From Macropodus opercularis (Eukaryota > Chordata > Actinopteri > Anabantiformes > Osphronemidae), in the NCBI GenBank assembly GCA_030770545.1, contig CM061098.1, positions 19,438,501-19,502,500 of the forward strand: a DNA stretch of 64,000 nt. Reading direction: 5' to 3'. The position numbers and the translations under genes were made by a program. Positions 12,905-24,740 of this stretch are shown here, piece by piece; the stretch's first letter is position 1; each line of letters starts with the position of its first letter. The notes under the pieces were generated by a model. It had not been told where the DNA came from. It did not search any database and worked only from the letters and a program-made list of their open reading frames with translations.

Positions 12905-13340
12905 TTAAGATAAGTTAATCCTTTATTGATCCCACATTGGAGAAATTCAATTATTACAACAGCTCCCAGTGATTTCAAAGGATAGGTGTTACAAAGGTGC
13001 AAAAGCATGAAATGTGCAAATTTACAATATTTACAAAGACCATTACAGTCCATTACAAAATATACAAAGATGATCTGCACGTGGCTGTTGGACTGGTTGG
13101 TTGTTCAGTCCAACAGTGGAATGAAGGCTCTGTGGCTCCTTCCTACACTGACCCTAGATCAGTCTCCACTGAAGGAGCTGCTCAGAGCCTCCACTGTCTG
13201 ACGCAGTGAGAAGCATCAGCTTGGCCAACGTCCTCCTCCAGAGTCCAGTGGACCAGGACAGAACCTCTTGACCAGCTGGTTGAGTGTCTTTGTGTCTGTG
13301 CTGCATGATCCTGTGTCCTCCACAGAGGCCTTTTTGTGCA
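12905..13340 (-). mobile_element. Rex1-like LINE 3' end, copy A
   Basis: On the minus strand the sequence ends with a GGGATCAATAAAGGATTAAC block and a degenerate TCTTA tail. Upstream lies a C-terminal coding block corresponding to that at about 61960-62150. The shared 3' end with 30640-30700 and 61930-62297 defines one LINE family in the window. The protein is too decayed to translate. Confidence 0.7.
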
Positions 13341-13344
13341 TTTG

Positions 13345-13985
13345 CACTATACAAATATTACTGAATTGAAAGAACTCACATGCTAGCAACATTGGTCATA
13401 GCGAGTTTGATTCCAGGAAGTGTTGCCTTGACTGTTTTTAGTGCTAGACATAACATTTTCAAAGGGACCAATCACGCAGTTTAATTGAATCTGAGGCCCT
13501 CCCTTTGGGAGCTACCGACTCCAATCAGAGCAAATTAGAGACCCACAAGCCTGACAGTAATGGGTGCTATCAGTTAGTCTCCAGAGAGAGGCAGTGTGTG
13601 CTTGTGTGTCAGACAGAGAGAGGGAGAGAAGTGAAGGGAAGCTTGTTATGATCCAAGAAATAAAAAAGAAAATCCACATATACACTGATACACACATGTA
13701 TATGTGAATACATAAATGGATACACATTGTGTAAACATGCACAGACTCAAAGTGTCCCTCCTTGAGCAATAATCATATTAATAGCGTGTGTGTTTGTGTG
13801 ACAGAGAGAGATGGGGGACATGCAAATCTACGTTAACCTAATTATTCTGTTGGTCTCCTGTGTTTTCCCATTAGAACTAGCTGCCAGCAGGGACCAGAGA
13901 GAGAGAGGCAGAGACATAGAAAGAGTGACGCAGAAAGACACTGCAACGCTTGGTGAAAATTGCATGAGCCATAAACCAAACCATT
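13345..13985 (+). other. Non-coding interval
   Basis: No gene seen. GA-rich patches occur at 13575-13640 and 13800-13935. Confidence 0.45.
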
Positions 13986-14019
13986 CATGACTACAGTTTC
14001 TCACAAACTTCTTTATGTT

Positions 14020-14290
14020 ACAGCCTTTGGTGGCGCAGTGTTTTTGTCCTGCCTGGTTGTTCTGTCATGATGTCACGTCCGGTTCCTGTCTTTCTAGTAT
14101 CCATTGTCATCACTTGCACCTGCCTCCGTATCTGGTATATAAGGTCACTGTTTTTCTGTTTAGTGATATTAAATCTCTTTATAATGTTACTCTGGGTGCT
14201 GGCATGTATGACCTTCTTCGGTCAATTTGAGTTTTATTTCTGGGTTGTGGCTTTGTCCAGCCGTGCAGTGAATGTACTGTGAATGCTGTG
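14020..14290 (+). repeat. Possible solo LTR-like fragment
   Basis: A CT-rich run with TGTCATGATGTCACGTCCGG, a TATATAAGG box at about 14136 and downstream TG-rich text resembles the U3/R layout of a fish LTR. No second copy is in the window, and neither terminus nor target duplication could be fixed. This is tentative. Confidence 0.25.
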
Positions 14291-14639
14291 AAGCATTTAT
14301 TATTAACGTTTGAATCGTCACTGTGAATGAGCCCTCACTGTATTGTTATTTGAATCCTTTGAAACCACTGAGAGCATGAAGGCACAATTTTTAAATCTTT
14401 TTTCTTTTTAAATTCAATACAGCCACAATCTTTCCTCTCTTAACTTATTTTTTTCACAAAAACGTAGCCTTGTTTGTCTTCTTTCTAATGATGTGTCTGG
14501 TTAAACCAACAGACCTACACATTTCTTTGCCACACACCGACATCTCCCCATAGACGGTAATAGTAAAATCTGTCCTACCGTCACTCCGTCAAAACACATT
14601 TTGGAATCGACTTAAATAAAATCGAGTTACTTTGGTAAT

Positions 14640-15535
14640 AATATTTGTTTGTTTTTTATGATCAGGTGGTTTCTCAGCGGGTGAGTCGCTGATGGGGAAA
14701 ATCTGTTTGAAACGTGAAGCGGCTGGTGGTGAACCGTGGGCGACTGCCTAGAACTACGACTCCTACGAACCGTCACCCAGTCACATCCCGCTGAGGGACG
14801 AGTAGCAGCTAAGCTAGGAGGCTCCGCACTAGCTAGCGGGGCCTGACTAGCTGACTGGTTTTCCACAGTGTGGAGCCGAGATTCAAATCAGTCAGAGTCG
14901 CCTCCAGCGCTGCCACTATCTCACACTTATTACAGATACCATTAACACTAATGGAGGCAGAGGACGAGCTAAACATAAGGCACCGAGCAAGAAAAAGAAG
15001 GAGAAGACAGGGAAGCCATGGCAGAAAGTTAAGCTAGCTTAGCTGAAAAGACCAGAAAGCTACGAAATTAGCAGTGCTTTTAATGAGAGGGGGATAAGGT
15101 TCTTGAGTATTACAGGCGTGCGACACTTAGGCCTCGAAACAAGTTAGAAAACAACAGTAAAGAGATAAAAGTGAGGAGCTTTAACAAAAACGCTGCTGCA
15201 ACCAGCAACAGACCAGCAGGAAACCTCGGTGACAGGAAGTGACGCGATACGCTTACCGTCAGTCAGCCACTCAACATCAACATCTGCTGAATAGGCAGCT
15301 CTAGTAAACAGCAGTAACAGCACAGACATATAGCAGCCATGGAGACGAACAGCAGACCACGTCATCAGGATCCTGTTTCACAACTGAAAGATGCTCTGTT
15401 TAGTATAAAGTGTGGGTCGAGGGAGAGACAGGTTGTCAGACTTCATGCCCTGACTATATGCTGTATAGTATAGGGACAGACTGACCCAGGCCTGTACAAT
15501 TATTATTCTTCAAGTGTGAAATAAAAGTAACATTG
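14640..15535 (-). mobile_element. L2-type LINE, copy D (5' UTR and ORF1 start, minus strand)
   Basis: Read on the minus strand, this contains the L2 5' leader (shared with 38490-38720 and 63650-63885) and the start of ORF1. The ORF1 stretch includes the block ENQSASQAPLASA at about 14830-14866. Collinear sequence occurs on the plus strand at 38640-38940. The rest of the element is absent. Confidence 0.75.
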
Positions 15536-15624
15536 AATTCATCAGTTTCATCAAGTTTCTCTGCATTCATCATTCAACGAACACACAGAGCTGGGATTTT
15601 GAGAGCAGCTCAACACTTCATACA

Positions 15625-15760
15625 ACTAAATTCAGATAAAACTGAGGTTATTATAATTGGTGCTAGAAACCACAGAGACTCATTACTGAATCAGATTGTT
15701 ACTCTGGGTGACATAACGTTAGCTTCCAATTCTACTGTAGGCAACCTTTGTGTCATTTTC
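15625..15760 (+). mobile_element. L2 RT fragment, copy E
   Basis: A short plus-strand piece reads LNSDKTEVIIIGARNHRDS. It corresponds to the end of the RT domain of copy A (about 7105-7200). Confidence 0.75.
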
Positions 15761-15982
15761 ATGTCAGCATCTCTCGTCCTCACATTGATTGGACCTCTGG
15801 GAAGATGCTGGGGTGGGGGTCTGCCTACTCACTCACGCGTCTTCGTTCTTCTCAACCTCCCTGTCCCACATCTATAAAAAAGTAGGATTTTCCTGATTTT
15901 TATAAGGTCCCTCAACACCACTTGGACCTCTGGGAGGTTTTCAATAAAACTCTGGTCATCTCACTTCCTCCACACCGCCTCT

Positions 15983-16201
15983 ATGATTGTACCATCCACT
16001 CCTACCTGGAACCTCCCTCATCTAGGGGGAGACTCCCTCTCCAAGCCTGAACGTGCGGCTATGGAGAGATACATTCAAGATGTTGGGGAACAAAGGAGCA
16101 TAAATTCTGATAATAATATCTATAATTTAGATATTACCAATCTAAAGAAACGTAAAAGAAACCGTGTGAGTCAGCGCTCAGCGGCAGTACACACAGAGTG
16201 A
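15983..16201 (+). other. Unrecognised small ORF
   Basis: A 72-residue frame reads PTWNLPHLGGDSLSKPERAA then MERYIQDVG and a basic KKRKRNR end. The charge pattern is not a simple composition artefact, so it may be a fragment of a mobile-element protein. I do not recognise the family. It lies between an L2 piece and a Gypsy relic. Confidence 0.2.
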
Positions 16202-16769
16202 GAATCACAGTAACTCTTGAATGACGAGTGAGACAATCTCCGCCACAGGGCAGCAGGGCAATACGGTAAACTTGTCTGCGTTTAGCCTGTGAGGGCAGTT
16301 TGACACACCAAGCGAAAGCACTACATGCACAGTGGGAATCATCATAGCAGTCAGTCCATACACGGCGGTACGGCACCAAACATTAGCTCTCTATAAGCAT
16401 TTACTGACCCTTAAAGTTCTTAATTCTCTGCTCAGACTTATTTGATTGCCTCTGTCTTACTGTGAGCTGGTTTCTTCGGCGTCCAGTGGGATCGCGGCAT
16501 CCTTTTGACGATGGCGTCCATTTCCTTAGAGGGATGGCATTACGATTCCGGGCAATAATGGCAGCGTTCAGGCTGTGGGATCGCGGTGGTTGAAGATGAC
16601 CCAGAGAAGAGGCAGGCGTGCTTTCCTTAGCGGCGTGGCGGGACACTAGCAACGGTGCAGTGTCATTGGGGTCGTAGGTACGGCGGCGGATCCCTAGCAG
16701 ACTGGCGTTGTTTTCCCGACGGTCTCCTTCCGTCGGTGGTGAGGAACCTGGAACAGAGGATGAGCTGTG

Positions 16770-17640
16770 CCGTGTTCGTTGGTTTTATCACACTTTGAGT
16801 ACTTGGTCATGCCCTTTGGGCTCCCCGACCCGGACCTCCCCTTTGTAGTAGAGGTAGACGCATCTGACTGCGCTCGAATGCTCGAAACTGGACTCCAAGC
16901 CACACCTGTGCGCCTTTTTTTTCAAAAAGCTCTCAACCTCTGAAAGGAATTATGAAGTTGACAACAGGGAATTGCTAGCAGTCAAGCTAGCATTGGAGGA
17001 GTGGCCCCATTGTTTGGAGGGGGCTAACCATCAGTTCACAGTGCTTATGGATCATGAAAATTTAGAATACCTGAATTCTAGACAGGCTTTTTGGGCAATG
17101 TTCTTCAAGAGGTTCACTGTTCTCTATGTCTTTTCGTCCAGGCTTTGAAAACAGTAGGGCAGATGCTCTCTTCAGGTTGTACGTACTACGTGGGGAGGTA
17201 GAAGTTTATTCTGCTGGTTTCCTTCCGCTTGGGGGATGCTCGTCTTGCCTTGGAAAAGAAGAGGTTCTACGAACCAACCAAGACCACGTAGCTCCAGCAT
17301 CCTGCCCCGACCAATGCCTATCTGTTCCCGACCACCTTCTAAAGTAATCCAACTCTGTCACGACTCTTGCCTCTCCGTTCATCCAGGTTTTTCTCACACC
17401 CTGCTGCTCATCTCCCAACTTTTCCCTCACTCTGGGATGACGTCAAGTCCTACACCTCTGCTTGTTCTACCTGTGCTGGAGCCAACCCCCAGCTGGGCTG
17501 CTTCATCCCCTCCCCATCCCTAAGAAACCCTGGTCTCACATCTCTCCGGACTTTGTCACAGGACTTCCCCCTTCTAAAGGTAATTCTGCTATTCTTACTA
17601 TTGGGAAGAGTCACGTAATTGGTCTCCCCATGAGGAGCCT
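16770..17640 (+). pseudogene. Ty3/Gypsy pol relic (RT / RNase H / integrase zinc region)
   Basis: The motif FEYLVMPFGL of Gypsy RT (about 16795) is joined directly to the RNase H start PFVVEVDASDC (about 16838), so the catalytic RT core with its DD pair has been deleted. RNase H text follows with frameshifts (ELLAVKLA equivalent near 16965, LEYL near 17060). The integrase zinc-finger region comes next: HDSCLSVHPG at about 17358 and DDVKSYTSACSTCA at about 17438, in different frames. No LTRs are seen. It is non-functional. Confidence 0.75.
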
Positions 17641-17689
17641 CACTCACAGAACAAGTTCTTATGTCACTTTGCCATCTGATTGTTAATGT

Positions 17690-18660
17690 TACAAACTCAA
17701 AACGAGCAAATGCTCGAGAGACACAGTCAGTCAAAATCTATGTTCACAAAAATTCACAGCAGAGCTGGAGAGTAAGAATACAAAATTTGAAAATGTCAAA
17801 ATGCAAAAACAAAGAATGTTAATGTTCAAACGAAATTAGACTATGAAACAAACAAAATCTAATCTTGCTAAGAAACAAAAGATCATCGCGAACGGGAAAA
17901 ACTAAAATTAAACTAGGAACAGAAAATCACTGCCAAGCAGGAGCTACAAAGACTATCAAACACTAACTAAATAACTGAGAACTTACTAGAAAAAGCCGGA
18001 GGCCGGGGAAGAGGGAGAGCAAACCAAACGAGCATAGTAGGGAAGACACACCAGCACAGAGTGGCGGACCTGGGTGAGTATAAAAGGTCATGGTGATGAT
18101 GGGATGCAAGGCAGGTGTGGAGACAAAGTACGGCAACAGAGGGGGAGGCAAACCACAGAAGAGCGCTACATCCCAAAACAGAGTTGGCCAAGGAGTTATA
18201 CAGGTAACAGCAATAAAAGGTGGGAATAAAACAGTAGCTAAGAGAATAAAAGTAGAAAAAAGAACCAAGACTAATACATGGGACAATATGTATGTATATG
18301 AACATTTGTCATGTGGGTGTTTGTAACAGGGTATAAATGCAGGTTTGGTGAAGACACTGGTCAGAAGACTGCTGAGGTAACTGCTGCTTCTCCATGTCGA
18401 CATATGAATTAAGCAGAAATGATTCATCACACTTCTTTTAAGACTGAGCAACTCTCAAATTAATGTAGAAGAGTTTTCCACGAATAACACATATACAGGA
18501 GAAGCTGTGTGTTTTCTAAATAGTTATTGCTGCAGAAAGAAACTGTGTACGTCACCTATGACTCACTTTGACCCCTAATGTACACATGTATATAATAATA
18601 GCTCTAATTCTTTAACAAAGATTAACACTCATAGGATCACAGTAACAGTATTTAAATTTC
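17690..18660 (+). other. Non-coding interval, possibly LTR-derived in part
   Basis: No gene recognised. Around 17990-18130 the text resembles a reversed LTR end (GC-rich boundary and a TATAAAAGG-like box at 18079), but no partner was found. Frames here have no recognisable domains. Confidence 0.3.
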
Positions 18661-18662
18661 CT

Positions 18663-18663
<1 letters not shown>

Positions 18664-18702
<39 letters not shown>
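18664..18702 (+). repeat. CA microsatellite
   Basis: An uninterrupted run of about 18 CA dinucleotides ends in CACGTG. Confidence 0.95.
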
Positions 18703-18703
<1 letters not shown>

Positions 18704-19340
18704 TAGGTAGGTGTCACTGGGCAGATAAAAACAAGGTGACAGGTCAGGAGCCTGAGGAAAGGTCACAGAGAGTTAAGAGGTTCAGTGGGGGGACAGCACT
18801 TTGGCTGATTGGTTATCTTCCCATGGGAGCAGGAGGATGCACAGAAAGATGACATCATACCAAAAGAAGAAAAAGTGAGGGGGAGGTGGACATGGAAAAT
18901 GGTGAAGGTCAAAGTGTCATTAAAGGGAACAGTGACAACAGAATGTATATGAGGTCTGGTAAAGTTTTGAATTTACACTTTAGCTGATTGTGTTTTCTCT
19001 GTAGTAACAAAGGTACTTAAATTAAGGTAATGAATTATTTTATGGTCTACTAGCTATAATCCCACTGAGCTAGAGATCATTCCCAGATTAATCTTGGTGG
19101 CTCTATGGGTATTGGACTGGGATGGAGATCTGGGTTCAAACTAGTATATTATATTGTTAGAATACTGTGTCAGAGTATGTGATCTTGCTGTTTACAAGCT
19201 TTGTGTAAATATGTAAATAAAAGAGAGACTGACTGCCGCAGTTGTGCCCAGTCCCAGTTCAAGATAGAAGTTGGCTGTGTGTTTATTTCCTCTGTCATAC
19301 ATGACTACTTCACGGTTATCCCGTCAATTTCAACAGGTTA
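18703..19340 (+). other. Non-coding interval with a tRNA-like patch
   Basis: No gene. At about 19096-19142 GGTGGCTCTATGGGTATTGG followed by GGTTCAAAC resembles degenerate A and B boxes of a tRNA-derived SINE. Too decayed for a firm call. Confidence 0.25.
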
Positions 19341-19342
19341 TG

Positions 19343-19475
19343 GTAAATGGTCTGCACTTGTATATGGCTTTACTGTCTATTGGTGCTCAAAGCACTTTGA
19401 CACTGCGTCTCATTCACCCATTCGCGCCCTCAAACACACACATTCACACACCAGTGGCAGAGCTGCTATGCAGCT
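19343..19475 (+). repeat. Teleost dispersed repeat (TGGTCTGCACTTGTAT type)
   Basis: GGTAAATGGTCTGCACTTGT is followed by CTCAAAGCACTTTGACACTG and by CATTCACCCATTCGCGCC. This order matches a very common fish interspersed repeat I know from other teleost genomes. Its class is not decided here. Confidence 0.6.
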
Positions 19476-19879
19476 TACAGTGTGTTAGAGGATATGGAGC
19501 ATAGTCCTCTCTGTGTTTTGTCCTGTCTGTGTCTCTGTGACCTTGTGACCTTTTCTTGTCTTTACTTGTATAAACATGGAATGATCTATAGTACGAGGGA
19601 AGGGTGGCTCAGTGTCAGGAGGAGACTTTGCAGACCACAATTTTACTGCATAACGGTTCCATATGTATCTTACTCACCATATATGGACTTGTTTTCTATC
19701 TTGCTATGTGGAATATAAAGGAGTGACTTTTATGCTATTCTCAATAAAAGGAGCTGTGCCCAAGTGGAAGTTCGTAGTCCGTCGGCTGGATGCTGTGCGC
19801 ACAAGTATAAGAATTAAGATATCTGAGTTTGTATTCTTTTGTCAGTGTCTCTGTATTATTTAAGCGTTGGCAGGCTAAA

Positions 19880-20117
19880 CCCAACACAGTGGTAGCCATT
19901 AAACGTGTCCTGCCCTAAAAGTGTCCTGACCTGGTTTTCTCCTTCTGTCCCTACGTCTTGTCTTGTGAATGTAATTATTACTTTTATTACTTACACCTGT
20001 GTCTTGTTTCCTGTGTGGTCATGTATTTAAGTTCCTGTCTGTCCTCGTCAGTCGTCGGTCTGTTGTTTGCTGCTTATGGTTCTTGCTCTGTCTGCGTCAT
20101 CTTTGACCCAGTTCTCT
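19880..20117 (+). repeat. Possible LTR fragment next to L2 copy F
   Basis: CACCTGTGTCTTGTTTCCTG, GTATTTAAG (TATA-like, about 20023) and TCGTCAGTCGTC are laid out like the U3/R part of a fish Gypsy LTR. No second copy is seen. It directly abuts the L2 sequence at about 20118. Confidence 0.3.
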
Positions 20118-20921
20118 CCTTTACATCCTACATTATAGAATCTCTAAACCTCCTACTTCCACCTGAGGAATGTTGCTAAAATGAGGAGCATCCTCTCACA
20201 GAGTGATGCTGAAACATGAATCCCTGCATTAGTTCCTCCAGGCTGGACGACTGTGTCTCCCTGCTCATAGTTTGAACCAATGACTCTTTAAAAAGCCTCC
20301 AGTTAATTCAAATGCTGCAGCCAGAGTCTGACTGGACTCAGGAAGAGACGTCACATTTCTCCTACATTAGCTTCTCTGTCCTGTCAAATCTAGGATAGAA
20401 TTAAATTCTTCTCCTCACCTACAAAGCTCTTCATAATAAAGCTCCATCTGGTCTTAGACCTCATGGCTCCTTATGCTCCAACAGAACCTTGCTTCTCAGA
20501 GCTGGTCTACTGGTGGTTCCTAGAGTTTCTACCTGTAGAACGGGAGGCAGAGCCTTTAGCTCCAAGCTCCTCTATGTGGAACCAGCTTCCAGTTCAGGTT
20601 CTAGCAGCAGACGCCCTCTCTAGTTTGAAAACCTTTCTTTTTGACGAAGCGCATAGTTAGAGATGGTTCTGGACACTCTGAACCATCTCTTAGTTCAGCT
20701 GCTACAGGCTTAGATGCTGGAACCTCCTTCATTCACTGAGCTCCTCTGGTTTTCTATCTATTCCATCCACTAACATGCCTCCATGTCCACATGTGACTAA
20801 CTTTGTCTCTGTTCTCTCCTAGTTGTGTTTCTCTCTTTCTGTCTCTCTCTATTCTCATCTCCAGGTATCGTCAGACTCAGAGTCGTGTGTCTCAGTGTTC
20901 AGCTGCTGGTCCAACCATCCT

Positions 20922-23247
20922 GTTGAACGCTACTGCAGTATTTCAAAATATGGTCATTGACATCCTTGGGGACATGCTTAACCGCTTTGTTTTTGTTTTC
21001 TTAGATGACATCTTGATTTTCTCACAGAACGAGACGGATCACATTACTCATGTTCGGACAGTACTCCAGCGACTTCTACAAAACCAGTTCTTCTGCAAAG
21101 CAGAGAAGTGCGAGTTTCATGTCTCCACGACCACATTCCTTGGTTTCACCATTCAACCAGACCCGGACAAGGTACGTGCAGTGAGATCTTGGCCCTCTCC
21201 TCAGACCAGGAAACAACTACAATGGTTCCTGGGGTTTGCAAACTTCTACCGACGGTTCTTCAAGGGTTACAGCACCATCGCCGCCCCGCTTCACTACCTA
21301 ACCTCACCCAAGAATCAGTTCCATTGGGGCCCTCAAGCCGAGGAGGCATTCTCCCAACTAAAGGTGATTTTCACGTCTGCACCTGTTCTCACTCTCCCTT
21401 ATCCAGACCTACCCTTTATTGTGGAGGTGGACACCTCAGACTGTGGGGTGGGAGCGGTGCTCTCCCAAAGATCCAGGGTCGACTCCAGGCTTCACCCCTG
21501 CGCCTTTTTTTCTAAGAAGCTGTCCGAGCCCGAGAGGAATTACGACGTGGGGAACCGGGAACTACTGGCGGTAAAGCTTGCCCTGGAGAAAGGGAGACAC
21601 TGGCTTGAGGGCTCCAAGCATCTGTTCACGGTTCTGACAGATCACAAGAACTTAGAGTACCTCAAGTCAGCCAAAAGACTGAACTCCAGGCAGGCCAGGT
21701 GGGCCATCTTTTTTAAAGGTTTTTCCTTCACTCTCTCTTTCCGTCCAGGGTCCAAGAACAGCAAGGCAAATGCTCTGTCCAGGCTCTTCTCTCCAGTCAA
21801 CGACACGGCCCGGGACAAGTTCATCCTCCCTGCATCGGTTCGCCTGGGGGCAGCTCGTCTGGCCCTGGAGGAGGAGGTCCGACGAGCATCTCGTTACCAC
21901 CCTGCCCCGCCCAACTGCCCGAGCCATTGTCTCTTTGTTCCTCCTACGCTCTAAGGTACTCCAGGCTCAATGGTTCTGGTGGCCTTCCATTCAGTCAGCA
22001 CCAGACCTACATCGCCGCCTGCTCTCCTGCTGGTTTGCTACACCCCCTTCCGATTCCGAAGAAGCCATGGTCCCACGTTGCGATGGAATTCGTCATGGGT
22101 CTGCCACCGTCCAGGGGTAAGACAGTCATCCTTTCCATCATCAACCGGTTTTCAAAAATGGCGCATTTCGTCTCTCTCCCCAAACTGCCTTCAGCTCCTG
22201 AGACGGCGCAACTTCTGATCAACAACATCATCCGCCTGCATGGGATTCCGGGGGACCTCGTTTCAGATCGGGGCCCTCAGTTTACGGCAAGGTTCTGGTC
22301 CGAGTTGTGTAGAGTACTAGGAATCAAGGTCAGTCTCTCCTCTGGTTACCACCCCCCAGTCTAACGGGCAGACGGAGACGCTGAACCAGGAACTGGAGGT
22401 CAGTCTCCGTCACCTCGCCGCCAACAACCCCACCTCCTGGGCGGACGAGCTGGCATGGGCGGAATATTCCCACAACACTCTCACCTCCTCGGCTTCCGGA
22501 TATTCACCGTTTTATGTTGTTTATGGCTATCAACCACCTTTATTTGAACCACAGGTAGGTCAGGCCACGGTCCCGTCTGCAGCAGCATTCGCTCGCCGAT
22601 GCCACCTGGCCTGGAGACAGGCCCGACGGGCACTGGCTGCCTCGGTATCTTCCTACGAACACAGAGCCAATCGCCATCGACGGCCTGCCCCCCGGTACTC
22701 GGTGGGCCAGAGGGTTTGGCTCTCCACCCGGGACATTCCCCTGAAGGTTCAATCTCCAAAGCTCGCCCCAAGATTCATCGGTCCGTTCCCCATCTCCAAG
22801 ATCATTAACCCGGCCGCCGTCCATCGCCGTCCATCTAGCACTCTCAAGATCCATCCGACATTCCACGTTTCCCGAATCAACCTGTTTATGAGCGCCTTTG
22901 GTGCGCCGCCTGAACTCTTCCGATCCCTCCCGATATACCAGCCGGTTCGGCTCGCTTTTCGTTTGTTTCCCTTTTCATTGGATCAGTTTTCTGTTGCCAG
23001 GATTCTGTTGCCTGTCCCGCTCTTTTCCCAACAACTCTCTCAGCCACAGGAAGGAACAGCTCCGTCAGTTGCTGCGCTGCGAAACAGACCCCGAACGCCA
23101 CGCCCCCATCCTCGGCGGCCCGGTGGACATTACCCACTTCGCGACCCCCGATCCAACCACGCCTCTCAGCTCTGCCTCCTGGACCACGCCACTATCGCCA
23201 TACCCGCTGGACTTCAACACACTCCCTTCTCATCTGCTATTCTCTAA
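20922..23247 (+). pseudogene. Gypsy pol: RT (partial), RNase H, integrase
   Basis: From 20922 the frame gives the RT palm with FVFLDDILIFS (catalytic DD, about 21000) and the connection LGFANFYRRF. RNase H follows with FIVEVDTSDCGVGAVLSQ (about 21418) and ends with NALSRL. A stop falls at 21952-21954. The integrase core follows in another frame: KPWSHVAMEFVMGLPPS (about 22060), in which the usual catalytic Asp of DF is Glu, then SDRGPQFTARFW (about 22265). A frameshift occurs near 22358. The C-terminal part has NGQTETLNQELE, SYSVGQRVWLSTRDI-like text and FHVSRINLF. The zinc-finger part of integrase is mostly lost. Not functional. Confidence 0.82.
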
Positions 23248-23514
23248 CTTACTCATCCATCAATTCCACCCAGCCTTCCTGCGCCCGCTCTTCTCCCTCA
23301 CAGAACCGGTTGAAGGTAACGTGATCTCAGATCAAGTAAATTCCCTCAACATTCACCTGTGTCTCTGCTCCGCAGATCCGGAAGAGTCCGGAGTGTCGAC
23401 CACGGTTTTCCTAGAGACACATTCCATTGATTCGTACAATAAGCTCATTCTAAATCATTTCCCTGCCTTGGTTTAGCCGTTCAAACTCTCACACTCGAAC
23501 CCCGTCACTCTATT
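20922..23514 (+). mobile_element. Ty3/Gypsy fragment nested in L2 copy F, no LTRs
   Basis: This piece runs from mid-RT through integrase to a proline-rich tail and has no gag, protease or LTR. It sits inside the L2 3' UTR. The absence of LTRs means it is not an intact insertion. It may have been carried in by a rearrangement or trimmed later. Confidence 0.8.
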
Positions 23515-23779
23515 TGTGACACTGTCTGTGTTTGTTGTTGCTTGCTGTTGTTGTTTTCTCTCTTCTCTATCCCTTCACTCCAATTGGTCAAGGCAGATGT
23601 TCTCCCACTGATCCTGGGTTTGCTGGAGGTTTCTTCCTCTATAGGGTTTTTCCCCTGTTGCTATTAAAATGTACAATTTATCGATAAGCTACAATTAACA
23701 GCTGCTCTATGTGGGATTTCTTGGGTTTAGTTGTGTCAGGTAAATCTTACTTGTAAAGTGCCTTGAGATAACTGATGTA

Positions 23780-24034
23780 ACAGTTTATATGGAACAACCA
23801 GAGGGTTTTCAAGTAAACACAAAGACAGGCAAAAGATTAGTGTGCAAGTTAAACAAGCCACTTTAACGTCTGAAGCAGTCAGGGAGAAACTGGAATAAAT
23901 TCCTACATGATCACCTTCCCGAAAAGGGATTTGAACAGCATCCTGCTGACTACTGTGTAGACAAACTGAAAAGGAAGGTTAATCCTGGTAATATGGGTTG
24001 AAGACCTGATTATAGCTGCAATCGACAGGTATTC
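23780..24034 (+). pseudogene. Ty1/Copia reverse transcriptase remnant
   Basis: Plus-strand translation from about 23783 reads TVYMEQPEGF, then LVCKLNKPL, a stop in place of a conserved Tyr, and RLKQSGRNWNKFLHDHL followed by GFEQHPADYCV. This order (MEQPEGF, CKL.K.LYGLKQ, R.W, DPC/ADYCV) is the diagnostic centre of Copia RT. Only about 85 codons remain, with stops. It lies between the end of L2 copy F and a reversed L1 piece. Confidence 0.75.
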
Positions 24035-24737
24035 ACTCGAGTAGTAGTTGTGACATGTTTCTCTCTAGGTTGACCCTCTTAGATCTCTTAAAAGAGACAG
24101 TGCAGGTGATACTGGGATTGTTGTTGTTGTTGTTTGCACACTCGTTGCCAGAATTGTTGCACAGGTGGACATGACCAAAATGCATGTACGGCTCTATCGG
24201 CTGTGTTATCTGTGCAGTGTGGAGAAAAGTTGGACTTGGTAAGACCCATCTGGAACATCCTTTGTCCTGTATAGTGTGTTCCATGAAGAATTTTATATTG
24301 TGTTAACTGTAAATTTGTACTAAGTAATAAGTTTGAACATATATTTGTCCAGAACGTTTGGTCCGTGGTAATACTCAAATCAGTTTCCCATTTAGATATC
24401 GGGAGACAGATAGTATTATATAGATTTTTGATCATCTATATAAATGATCTGAGAGATATTCCAATAAATCGTTCTACTGCTGGTGGAGGTTGCCATTGTA
24501 TCGGAATATTTTTGTTTTTTGACTTAATTATTGATTTAAGTTGGTGATATTCTAAAAAGTTGCCATTAGTAATTCAAAATTTGGACACTAGCTCCTCAAA
24601 TGGGGTAAATCTGTCCCTTGAGAAAATGTGTTTCAGATGTGTTATTCGTTTGTTATACCAGTAAAATTCATTATGTTTGTGTTTTGTAGGATGTCTGGAT
24701 TGTTCAAAAGTGATGAATATTGGCAGGGAGTGGTTAG
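24035..24737 (-). mobile_element. L1-type LINE fragment, reversed
   Basis: Minus-strand sequence matches the C-terminal region of the L1 at 2415-3150. It has the CLPISKWETDL block and CTDNTADRAVHAFWSCPP, then a CAA-repeat run encoding several Gln that replaces a short piece of the original. Frames are broken. The retroviral LTR abuts it at 24741. Confidence 0.8.
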
Positions 24738-24740
24738 AAA

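Larger units (their letters stand above)
20118..23779 (+). mobile_element. L2-type LINE, copy F, split by a Gypsy pol insert
   Basis: L2 C-terminal coding sequence and 3' UTR run from 20118 to about 20921. The remaining 3' UTR resumes at about 23515 and ends near 23779 with CTTGAGATAACTGATGT. The uninterrupted order is visible in minus-strand copies B and I. The insert boundary lies just after CCAACCATCCTG. Reading frames that start at 20803 run artificially from L2 UTR into Gypsy RT. Confidence 0.8.

Noticed and set aside
16401..16652. An 83-residue minus-strand frame, basic and Ser-rich.
   Set aside because: No recognisable domain or splice context. It could be transposon-derived but cannot be supported.
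20803..21954. A 383-codon ORF as one protein.
   Set aside because: Its first 45 codons are L2 3' UTR read in frame with a Gypsy RT fragment; the junction is an insertion boundary.
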